A stretch of DNA of 64,000 nucleotides. Origin: an uncultured Flavobacteriaceae bacterium. GTDB lineage: Bacteria > Bacteroidota > Bacteroidia > Flavobacteriales > Flavobacteriaceae. The notes under the pieces were generated by a model. The model was not told the origin of the DNA and ran no database searches. It saw only the letters and a program-made list of their open reading frames with translations. The stretch covers positions 186,001 through 250,000 of the forward strand of contig CANLQD010000006.1 of assembly GCA_947493175.1 (NCBI GenBank). Reading direction: 5' to 3'. The translations under genes were made by a program, and so were the position numbers. Positions 23,117 to 30,316 of this stretch are shown in pieces (within the stretch, counting starts at the first letter, position 1; each line of letters begins with the position of its first letter).

Positions 23117-24505
23117 ATGAACAAAATGAAGATACATTTTTTGGGTGCTTCCGGTACGGTAACAGGGTCAAAATTCTATTTGGAGACCCCAGAGCTAAAC
23201 ATCCTCATTGATTGTGGTTTGTTTCAAGGACTCAAAGAACTAAGGGAACGTAATTGGTCTCCCCTACCCATAAATGTTTCAAATATCGATGTGGTGTTGC
23301 TTACCCATGGACATTTAGACCATACCGGGTACCTACCGAGATTGGTCAAAACTGGCTTTAAGGGAAAAATAATCGGTACGCCCCCCACTTTGGCCATTAC
23401 TAGGATTATTCTTTTAGACAGTGCTAAAATTCATGAAGAAGAGGCCGAACAAGCCAATAAGGAAGGTTATAGCAAACACCGGCCCGCTTTGCCGTTCTAT
23501 ACCATAAAGTAAGCGGAGAACACCTTGGGCTTGTTTCAATCCGCAAAAAAGGACGATTGGATTCATTTATCGGAACATGCACGCTTCAGGTTTCGGTATA
23601 ATGGCCATATCATAGGTGCTACTTTTATTGAGCTTGAAATGTTTGGTAAAACCTGGGTTTTCTCCGGTGATGTGGGTCGAACCAACGATTTGCTCTTGGC
23701 GCCACCAGAACGGCCGAGGTGGGCCGACTATCTTTTTATTGAAAGTACCTATGGCGACAAACTACATCCGAAAGAGCATGTAGATAACATACTTGTTACC
23801 CTAATCGACCGTACCATTGCAGCACGTGGGACACTTATCATACCCTCATTTGCAGTAGAGCGCCTGCAATCTTTGATGTATCGACTATGGCTACTATATA
23901 AAAAGAATAGAATCCCAAACCTGCCCATCTTTGTAGACAGCCCTATGGGAACGAACGTACTTTCAGTTTTTGAGCGGTTTTTGAAATGGCACAAACTACC
24001 GATTAAAGAGTATCTTGCCATGCGTCATCATTTCAATATCATAAGTTCATACGCGGATACTTGGAAAACCATTGACGACCCCCGACCCAAAATCGTAATT
24101 GCGGGAAGCGGTATGGTCACCGGAGGTCGAGTACTTACCTATCTAAAACAATTGATAGATGTTTCATCCACTACTGTATTACTGATAGGTTATCAGGCAG
24201 AAGGTACTAGGGGCAGGCAATTATTGGAAGGAAGTCATGAGTTGAAGCTATTCGGCAAATATCATCCGGTAAAAGCAAAAATCGAACACTTGGAAAGCCT
24301 TTCGGCCCATGCCGACCAAAATGGGTTACTCCATTGGATGAAAAATATCAAAAATATTCCTGAGAAGGTGTTTTTAATCCATGGTGAACCGAACGCCCTT
24401 GATGCCTTTCGTGCCAAAATCAATTCGGTATTTGGGTGGAGAGCCTATATTCCGAAATTAAATGAGTCGGTCGAATTTCCGATGTCATACGAACGTGGGT
24501 CATAG
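23117..24505 (+). pseudogene. Beta-CASP MBL-fold RNase-like gene with in-frame TAA at codon 132
   Basis: One continuous frame of 463 codons, broken only by TAA at 23510-23512; without it the protein would be 461 residues, normal for the family. Before the stop: metal motif LTHGHLDHTGYLPRLV. After it: FSGDVGRTND, FIESTYGDKLH, IIPSFAVERLQ, FVDSPMGTNV, VIAGSGMVTGGRVLTYL, LLIGYQAEGTRGRQLLEG, LSAHADQNGLLHWM and VFLIHGEP, the complete beta-CASP and RNA-specificity region. The codon would become Glu, Gln or Lys by one base change. All key motifs are intact on both sides, so this is a recent mutation, a read error, or readthrough. It begins 3 nt after the ATP-cone nuclease gene. A restart at TTG 23525 would lack the HxHxDH motif. 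Confidence 0.8.
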
Positions 24506-24549
24506 GCGACCGATATTTTTATAATGACAATTTTTGTGAAACAAGAAAC

Positions 24550-24592
24550 TGACCCTGGTCATTTTTATTTTTTGACAAATACCCTACATTGA
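24550..24592 (+). promoter_or_regulatory. Class II Crp/Fnr-type promoter of 147-residue coiled protein gene
   Basis: TGACCCTGGTCA (24550-24561), centre 29.5 nt from the box TACATTGA (24585-24592; 6 of 8 matches). ATG at 24620. Confidence 0.6.
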
Positions 24593-24619
24593 AACTCACA
24601 TACTGAAAATTGGTACACA

Positions 24620-25063
24620 ATGAAAACTAAAAAAACACAGCAACGGTACACCGAATGGTTGTGCCCCGAAGAGATGCACGAGGCCTCTCTCAATTGGTTT
24701 TCTGAATTAAAATTCATGAGGGACGAACAATTTTTCTTGAACAACCTTATTAAATCGTATACCTTGCAACTAACGGATTCATCGGTTTTTAAAAAAAGTA
24801 AGGAAGTCGTAGGCCACCTTCAAAAGATAGAGCAAGAACTGGTTCCTCTCTTCAAAAAGGTACAGGTGCACGAGAACCAGTTAGAAATAATGATCGATGA
24901 TGTAGATCAATTAAAAATGGAAAAAGCCTATCTAGAAACACATAAAGAACTCAAGTTTGAAATGCGAAACTATTCGGCACGCTACCGAAAAATCAAAGAG
25001 GCTCTTTTTAAAGTGGTAACCACCGTTATGAAAAAAAACAAACAAAAAAGACTGCTTACATAA
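24620..25063 (+). CDS. Helical protein of unknown function
   Basis: A 147-residue soluble, charge-rich protein, no signal peptide. Heptad-like helices run from about residue 30 to 125 (SELKFMRDEQFFLNNLIKSY, KIEQELVPLFKKVQVHENQ, DDVDQLKMEKAYLETHKELKFEM). The end is strongly basic (MKKNKQKRLLT). I do not recognise a family. Placement behind a class II palindrome puts it in the stress set. Confidence 0.62.
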   Translation: MKTKKTQQRYTEWLCPEEMHEASLNWFSELKFMRDEQFFLNNLIKSYTLQLTDSSVFKKSKEVVGHLQKIEQELVPLFKKVQVHENQLEIMIDDVDQLKMEKAYLETHKELKFEMRNYSARYRKIKEALFKVVTTVMKKNKQKRLLT

Positions 25064-25170
25064 ACCGTCTCAGGGCCTCTATGCACCGAAACGGCTACAT
25101 GAAGATGGGCGCCTCGGAGTATTTAATCTTGGTTACCGAGTAAAAACAGCTTTGGCCAAAAACCAGCACT

Positions 25171-25827
25171 ATGAAAAAACTACGCCTGTTATCAATGGTT
25201 ATTCTTCTCGGATGTTCTTCAACGGAAATGGTAGATAACTGGAAAAATCCCGAAATCGTCATTTTTGATGCCAACAAAGTACTGCTGGTGGGCATGACAC
25301 AAAATGAAGAAGCAAGAGTCGAATTTGAAAGCAAACTAAAAAAAGAGTTCGATGCCCGCAACGTAACCGCTGTTCGTAGTATTGATGTCTTTGACGTTGC
25401 ATTTACCAACGCCAAACGTACCGAAAAAGAGCTTGATAACTTTGAGCAACAATTACTCGATAAGGATTTTGATGCGATATTGCTGACCAAAATCGTAGGT
25501 TCCGAGAACAAACAACCTTTAAGGAAGACCATTGCCCAACTTTATAAAGAAGGAGACGGTTTCAATCAGGACTATCGTCGTAACCAAGACATTTACTACG
25601 ATGAGGAATACAACCAGCGGTACAAAGTGTACCAAGCGGAAACCTCGTTATACTGTATTTGTGTAGACAAGGAACGTTCATTGATCTGGAGAGGGAATAT
25701 AGACCTTCTTAACCCAGATGATATTCAAAAAACCGTAGATGACTATATACAATTAATTGTATCTGCCATGGAGCAGCAAGATCTTATTTTCAGAAAAGAT
25801 GCGGTTGAAACAGCAACAGGGATTTAA
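25171..25827 (+). CDS. Lipoprotein of unknown function
   Basis: A 218-residue predicted lipoprotein: MKKLRLLSMVILLGCSS has the lipobox LLGC at Cys15. The mature part has an alternating strand-helix pattern (KVLLVGMTQNEEARVEFESKLKKEF, DAILLTKIVG) resembling envelope lipoproteins with a Rossmann-like TolB-N or DUF4136-type fold. The segment after residue 110 is rich in Tyr, Asn and Glu. It ends at a strong hairpin 35 nt downstream. No palindrome was found upstream. Confidence 0.65.
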   Translation: MKKLRLLSMVILLGCSSTEMVDNWKNPEIVIFDANKVLLVGMTQNEEARVEFESKLKKEFDARNVTAVRSIDVFDVAFTNAKRTEKELDNFEQQLLDKDFDAILLTKIVGSENKQPLRKTIAQLYKEGDGFNQDYRRNQDIYYDEEYNQRYKVYQAETSLYCICVDKERSLIWRGNIDLLNPDDIQKTVDDYIQLIVSAMEQQDLIFRKDAVETATGI

Positions 25828-25861
25828 ACTGCACGGCAAAACCAAAGTAAAAAACACAGGA

Positions 25862-25902
25862 AAGGGGCTATCCAAAAAATCTTCGTATCTGGATAGCCCC
25901 TT
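25862..25902. terminator. Bidirectional terminator between convergent lipoprotein and 172-residue protein genes
   Basis: AAGGGGCTATCC (25862-25873) pairs perfectly with GGATAGCCCCTT (25891-25902), a 12-bp stem, 17-nt loop, between two convergent genes. Confidence 0.75.
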
Positions 25903-25938
25903 CTGAGTGGTCTTGTCTAAATAATTCTTAGTAATCCC

Positions 25939-26457
25939 TTATAGAAATTCACCTTCTTCACTCATTTTTACCCTCAGTATCTTATCACCGTTCTCCAATT
26001 TCAGTTTATACTTTTTGGCTACCCCTTTGCGCTCATGATAATCCACAATATAAGCGTCCTTGGTAATCGACCAACCTGGAAAACGTTTTGCTACCGCGGT
26101 TCTAACCGATCTGGGCAGATTTACATCGTTGAACCTTTCCACGGTTCGCAATAATACACCATCTTTATCATAGGCGGCAAGAATGGTACCCTCGGGGATA
26201 TAGAAATTTACCTCATAAAATTCGTAATCGTCCTGATAATACTCAGATTCTTTTACATCGAATTCAGCAACCTTTCGTTCCAATAGTTTCACGGGAATGG
26301 CTGCAGCTTGTTCGGTTTTTACATTCTGCAAATATTTATAATTGGTAGCTTTTACAGTAACCTCTGAAAGTGCTTCCGTTTCAGTGGTTTCTGAGATTTG
26401 GGTATACATGGGGAGGGTCAATCCCATAACAACGAGACCTAACAGTACTTTTCTCAT
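25939..26457 (-). CDS. Exported protein with PepSY-like region
   Basis: A 172-residue protein with a signal peptide (MRKVLLGLVVMGLTLPMYTQ). The mature part contains YYQDDYEFYEVNFYIPEGTILAAYDKDGVLLRTVERF and LPRSVRTAVAKRFPGWSITKDAYIV, the strand-helix-strand pattern of PepSY-like flavobacterial exported proteins, then YKLKLENGDKILRVKM. Function unknown. It has a perfect TAnnTTTG box at the class II distance from a palindrome. Confidence 0.62.
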   Translation of the reverse strand: MRKVLLGLVVMGLTLPMYTQISETTETEALSEVTVKATNYKYLQNVKTEQAAAIPVKLLERKVAEFDVKESEYYQDDYEFYEVNFYIPEGTILAAYDKDGVLLRTVERFNDVNLPRSVRTAVAKRFPGWSITKDAYIVDYHERKGVAKKYKLKLENGDKILRVKMSEEGEFL

Positions 26458-26517
26458 GGCTTTTAATTTAAATTATTACTCAGATAAGTCTGTTTTGAAA
26501 CCTCAATTTCAACAGTG

Positions 26518-26560
26518 CAAAAGTAGCCGACAAGGGCTCTTTGAACAATGACTTATATCA
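26518..26560 (-). promoter_or_regulatory. Class II Crp/Fnr-type promoter of exported protein gene
   Basis: TGACTTATATCA (26549-26560), centre 29.5 nt from the perfect minus-strand box TACTTTTG (26525 to 26518). ATG at 26457. Confidence 0.7.
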
Positions 26561-26610
26561 GCAAACATTCGCTTTTGGCAGGGAATGAACCCCATTAAAA
26601 AACCAAAAAC

Positions 26611-26653
26611 TGACCTAGGTCATTTTATGTGCTGGGGAAAGGGATTATTTTAG
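26611..26653 (+). promoter_or_regulatory. Class II Crp/Fnr-type promoter facing a region without a gene
   Basis: TGACCTAGGTCA (26611-26622), a perfect 12-bp palindrome, centre 29.5 nt from the box TATTTTAG (26646-26653; 7 of 8 matches). No protein start follows; the transcript would begin near 26659 and end at the hairpin at 26847-26876. Confidence 0.65.
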
Positions 26654-26658
26654 CAGCA

Positions 26659-26881
26659 TCGAAAAGATAAAAACAGTTCATTGATAAAGATAATAGTAGG
26701 TTGGGTCTTGTTTTGGGGGAACCAAGATCCAAAAAGCAAGAAGAAGTGACAGTAACTTGGTGAAACACTTTGAATTCAGAAAGGAATTAGCAATAAGGCC
26801 TAGCCGAATTCGAATAAGCGGAAATCAGGTGAAAACACATCTTCTGGAAACCGGGACATCACGGTGTTCCGGTTTCTTTTT
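26659..26881 (+). ncRNA. Candidate regulated small RNA, about 220 nt
   Basis: Bounded by a class II Crp/Fnr-type promoter and a strong intrinsic terminator, with no ATG-started frame inside. Internal hairpins: GGGTCTTG (26703-26710) with CAAGATCC (26723-26730), and an AATTC/GAATT stem near 26781-26796. The promoter-to-terminator unit without a credible ORF is the evidence; no known RNA family is recognised. Confidence 0.5.
26847..26881 (+). terminator. Intrinsic terminator of candidate small RNA
   Basis: GAAACCGG (26847-26854) pairs with CCGGTTTC (26869-26876); inner pairs ACA/TGT extend the stem, and a T run follows (26877-26881). Confidence 0.72.
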
Positions 26882-27027
26882 AATTTACGAGCTTTCAGGC
26901 TTCCAAGCAGTAATGCCTTGGCGGCTATAAAATGGTACTGCCAGAGTCTTCTTTTGAACACCTTACGACTTCCTTCGCTAGTAAGTTCACAGAAGGCATC
27001 TTTGAAAGTGGCTTTCGCATACCATAC

Positions 27028-27061
27028 AAAAGACCGGATTATTGAGATAATCCGGTCTTTT
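27028..27061. terminator. Strong bidirectional terminator, 15-bp perfect stem
   Basis: AAAAGACCGGATTAT (27028-27042), loop TGAG, ATAATCCGGTCTTTT (27047-27061). A and T runs at the two ends suit both strands. It closes a second unit (26882-27027) without a gene, perhaps read-through from the small RNA. Confidence 0.75.
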
Positions 27062-27520
27062 CATATCTATTGGTATTTTCCCATTGGATTCAACTTTTTT
27101 ATACTTCTCAAATTTTCGATACGGAGTTTCCTTTCTGCCCATGGTGCACGAACAACAAATAAAAGTGAAAACAAAAAGGAACTGCGTTGTAGCAATAATT
27201 TACCTTGAGAACAGATTTAGCTCAACCTTTTATGGTGGTAGGCCTTAATTTAAATGCGACCTATACAACGAATCGATCAATCTTTGACTACTCTCATGGA
27301 ATTGGTCTGGAAATTCCAGATTTTATTAAATCGGATGAACAGGAAGACTTAAATGCGAAGATCAAAATTTCATGGACTACGGGCCCACCTGTCCTTTTTT
27401 ACAATTGAAAGCAGAAAAGTTGATATTCCGTTCATGTACTAAATTTAAAGGGATTCACCTATGTGCCATGTCGCAATCCTGAAACGGCCGCATTTCGTCA
27501 CAACAAACCCTACAACCACT
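27062..27520. other. Gene-poor stretch with a possible coding remnant
   Basis: No complete gene. Positions 27205-27408 can be read as 67 residues from a TTG start, including NATYTTNRSIFDYSHGIGLE and DLNAKIKISWTTGPP, which looks like a beta-strand-rich exported-protein fragment, but no start context, signal peptide or family is evident. Confidence 0.3.
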
Positions 27521-28384
27521 TCACGAGTAAAGACAATGATGGTTGTTTTCCCGGAAACTAAGCAACGGAATTTTTCCAAGCGATTCCATCCGCTTAACCA
27601 AATCACGGTGAAACCATTTTCGGGAAAGCCCCCTTTTTTCACGTTCTAGCATCACCAGTAAGTCGGCATTGATCTCTTCAATATAGCTGTTGAGCGATTC
27701 AAAAATAGCATCGGAAAACAACAATTCGTATCCCAACCGTTCGTAAGATACTTTTTGCGCCAACATCTCCTTGAACCACTCTAAATGCCCTTCCCCATCA
27801 TCTTCTTTTTTGGCAGATACGTGAACCACCTTAACCAATGCCTGAAACGACGCCGCAAGGGTTATCAGCTTTCGAATCGCGAAGATATCCTCTTCCTCAA
27901 AATCAGAGGCATATACAATGGTCTCCAAGGGTTTATATACCACGTTAGAGGGAATGGCCAAAACAGGGCAAGGTGCCCTTTCAATAAGCTGTTTCGTAGT
28001 ACTACCTTGTACCAGCTCTTGTACCCTACTTTCACCCCGAACACCCACAACGATAAACTCGGCATGCCAGTCATTGGCCTTTGACATAATACCTTGAACC
28101 GCCGACTTTTCAATTACAGGTTCAACGCGCATTTCTGTCGATCCCGGTTCTAGCACCAAATGTGCTGCGCAAAAGGTTTCCAATAGTTGCCTATGATGTC
28201 TTCGAGATGCTTTCTCAGAGTGTGGAAAAGGAGCATCGAGCCCCTCCATGCCCACAATGACGGGATATCCAAAAACATGTGTAACTACAAGCCGGGCTTT
28301 CATTTGAACAGCGAGACCATGGGCATACTTGAGCGCCGCTATAGCGTTTTTGGAGTAGTCGGTTGCATAGACAATTGTTTTCAT
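27521..28384 (-). CDS. Universal stress protein, two UspA domains (6 of 7)
   Basis: A 287-residue tandem UspA protein beginning MKTIVYATDYSKNAIAALKYA. Domain 1 has EFIVVGVRGESRVQELVQGSTTKQLIERA (ATP-loop type GVRG-9x-GS); domain 2 (LETIVYASDFEEEDIFAIRKL) ends ADLLVMLEREKRGLSRKWFHRDLVKRM without a clear loop. It is more divergent from the 18-22 kb cluster than those are from each other. A palindrome lies upstream. Confidence 0.83.
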   Translation of the reverse strand: MKTIVYATDYSKNAIAALKYAHGLAVQMKARLVVTHVFGYPVIVGMEGLDAPFPHSEKASRRHHRQLLETFCAAHLVLEPGSTEMRVEPVIEKSAVQGIMSKANDWHAEFIVVGVRGESRVQELVQGSTTKQLIERAPCPVLAIPSNVVYKPLETIVYASDFEEEDIFAIRKLITLAASFQALVKVVHVSAKKEDDGEGHLEWFKEMLAQKVSYERLGYELLFSDAIFESLNSYIEEINADLLVMLEREKRGLSRKWFHRDLVKRMESLGKIPLLSFRENNHHCLYS

Positions 28385-28408
28385 CGATACGTTGCAAATA
28401 ATAGCAAA

Positions 28409-28451
28409 TTAAAATATGGTAACCCGTAGCGTTCTCAAATGATTTATATCA
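28409..28451 (-). promoter_or_regulatory. Class II Crp/Fnr-type promoter of usp gene at 28384
   Basis: TGATTTATATCA (28440-28451), centre 29.5 nt from the minus-strand box TATTTTAA (28416 to 28409; 6 of 8 matches). ATG at 28384. Confidence 0.58.
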
Positions 28452-28891
28452 TATCGGAGACTTCTTAAACCAGCGATTGTTACATATCCTATCGATTGGC
28501 TCCGTATCTATTTTGGGTATCAACTTGTTAATGGGGAAGGCTTCATTTTGTCATATTTTAAAAATTGGATCATTTCATATCTTTATTGTTTTGCATTGTT
28601 CCCTTTTCAAGGACCAATGCGTATTTTTATCGTAGTGGAAGTTACCTATGATAGCCATCATGAAATGATGGTGAAGAATGGGCTAATTTTCCATTTAGAG
28701 ACTGTTTTAAAATATGACAATTATTTTTTCATGCCTCTTTTTGGACGCTATTATGTTAAAATTTTGAAACGTAGCCAATGCTATGCTTAAAAATTCTGCC
28801 TTATATCGCCCTAAAAATGACCGATAAAAATTCTAATCACATATTTTAAAACAGTCTCTTAGAGTCGAACTAGCATTTTAAACCGTATTTC
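28452..28891. other. Long intergenic stretch before phosphofructokinase gene
   Basis: No gene recognised in 440 nt of AT-rich sequence. It holds a small hairpin, CCATCAT-GAA-ATGATGG (28655-28671). An 80-codon open frame at 28548-28790 has no start context or family and is probably chance. Confidence 0.45.
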
Positions 28892-30214
28892 ATGAATTCT
28901 GACAATAACTTTCACATTGCCAATCTGGGTACCGCAACAGTTCCTTCACCTCTTGGTTTGAGCAAGACCGCGGGGGATCAGATTTTCAATTTTATCGAAG
29001 AGGACAACAAGATTTTGGCCGATATCTCCCTACAAGGTTTTAACGATTGCGTCCTAAATGAAAAACAACCTGCCTGTTTAGAGAAGGCCGGACCACGTGA
29101 AAAGCTATTTTTTGACCCTAAAAACACTACCGCTGCCATTGTTACCTGCGGAGGTCTTTGCCCCGGGATCAATAATGTGATTCGTAGTCTGGTCATGGCA
29201 TTACACTATTTTTATGGGGTAAAACGAATTATCGGAATTCCCTACGGTTATGAAGGTCTTATTCCCGAAAAAGGCCATGGATTTCGAGAATTGACGCCCG
29301 AGCTGGTTAAAGATATACACGAGTTCGGGGGCACCATGTTGGGATCTTCAAGAGGGGCGCAACCCGTCAATGAAATGGTCGATACGCTTGAGGAGCAAAA
29401 GATTGACATCTTATTTGCCATCGGAGGGGATGGTACCTTGAAAGGAGTAAATGCCATTGGGAAAGAGATTGAAAAACGAGGGCTACCTATTGCCGCAGTC
29501 GGAATCCCTAAAACCATTGACAACGATATTGACCTAATCGATAAGTCGTTTGGATTCGAAACCGCTTTTGACGTGGCAAGCCCTATTATCCGAGATGCCC
29601 ATAATGAGGCTACCGGAGCCTTTAACGGCATCGCTATCGTAAAATTGATGGGGAGGGACAGTGGCTTTATTGCAGCATCTGCCGCCATTGCTATGCCCGT
29701 CGTGAATTTTGTCCTGGTTCCTGAAATCGATTTCGCGTTGAAGGGCGAAAACGGGTTCTTAGAAACGTTGAAAAAACGTCTCAACTCAAAGCATCACGCT
29801 GTTATCGTAGTGGCAGAAGGTGCCGGTCAAAACTTGTTTGAGCAGGAAAAACAGGTGACAGATGCTTCTGGCAACGTACAGCACAACGATATAGGTCTTC
29901 ACTTGAAAAGCGTTATCGGCGATTATTTTGATAACGAAGGCATTGAAGTGACCATCAAATACATTGATCCTAGCTATATCATCAGAAGTGCCCCGGCCAA
30001 TACGAACGACAGTCTATTTTGCAATCGCATGGCCTACCAGGCGGTGCATGGTGCTATGGCGGGAAAGACCAGATTTGTCATCGGGAGGGTAAACAATCGA
30101 TTTGTATACCTGCCCATTCCAATGGTAACGGGCAAGCGAAAAAAAATAGAACTGGAAGGAGAGTTCTGGTTCGCGGCCCTTCAAAGCACCGGGCAGCCAT
30201 TCTCAATGAAATAG
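28892..30214 (+). CDS. pfkA: 6-phosphofructokinase
   Basis: A 440-residue PFK. VTCGGLCPGINNVIRSLV (84-101) is the nucleotide loop, IPYGYEGL follows, GGDGTLKGV is at 178-186 and PKTIDNDIDLIDKSFGF at 206-222, with LMGRDSGFIAA and YIDPSYIIRSAPANTNDS later. Gly after GGD (the E. coli Gly104 position) favours ATP, while Lys in PKTIDND is shared with PPi enzymes and with the long ATP-PFKs of plants and trypanosomes; ATP is the likelier donor. It phosphorylates fructose-6-phosphate in glycolysis. The neighbour on the other strand is a GT35 phosphorylase-like gene, giving a glucan-to-glycolysis pair. Confidence 0.88.
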   Translation: MNSDNNFHIANLGTATVPSPLGLSKTAGDQIFNFIEEDNKILADISLQGFNDCVLNEKQPACLEKAGPREKLFFDPKNTTAAIVTCGGLCPGINNVIRSLVMALHYFYGVKRIIGIPYGYEGLIPEKGHGFRELTPELVKDIHEFGGTMLGSSRGAQPVNEMVDTLEEQKIDILFAIGGDGTLKGVNAIGKEIEKRGLPIAAVGIPKTIDNDIDLIDKSFGFETAFDVASPIIRDAHNEATGAFNGIAIVKLMGRDSGFIAASAAIAMPVVNFVLVPEIDFALKGENGFLETLKKRLNSKHHAVIVVAEGAGQNLFEQEKQVTDASGNVQHNDIGLHLKSVIGDYFDNEGIEVTIKYIDPSYIIRSAPANTNDSLFCNRMAYQAVHGAMAGKTRFVIGRVNNRFVYLPIPMVTGKRKKIELEGEFWFAALQSTGQPFSMK

Positions 30215-30280
30215 GCTTACCAAACCGACCAATGGCAGGCTTGTAAGTCCCAATATTGAATTTGCATGTATTTGATCCAT

Positions 30281-30306
30281 TCTGAAACTTGTTTGGAAAT
30301 TTCAGA
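30281..30306. terminator. Weak hairpin between convergent pfkA and GT35 genes
   Basis: TCTGAAA (30281-30287) pairs with TTTCAGA (30300-30306). No long T run; role uncertain. Confidence 0.28.
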
Positions 30307-30316
30307 TCCTAGGGTA

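Noticed and set aside
23510..23512. Recoded stop for selenocysteine or pyrrolysine
   Set aside because: Those use TGA and TAG. The codon is TAA and no SECIS-like structure is seen.
23525..24505. A separate 326-residue MBL protein from TTG 23525
   Set aside because: It would lack the HxHxDH metal motif, which lies in the same frame just before the TAA; the two parts form one gene.
26864..27208. 114-codon open frame as a gene
   Set aside because: It covers two strong terminator hairpins and has no signal, domain or start context.
28548..28790. 80-codon open frame as a gene
   Set aside because: TTG-type start, no start context, no family, odd hydrophobic and aromatic composition, and it spans a small hairpin.
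28811..28860. TGACCGATAAAA before pfkA as regulon site
   Set aside because: The second half-site is absent and no -7 box is at the fixed distance.
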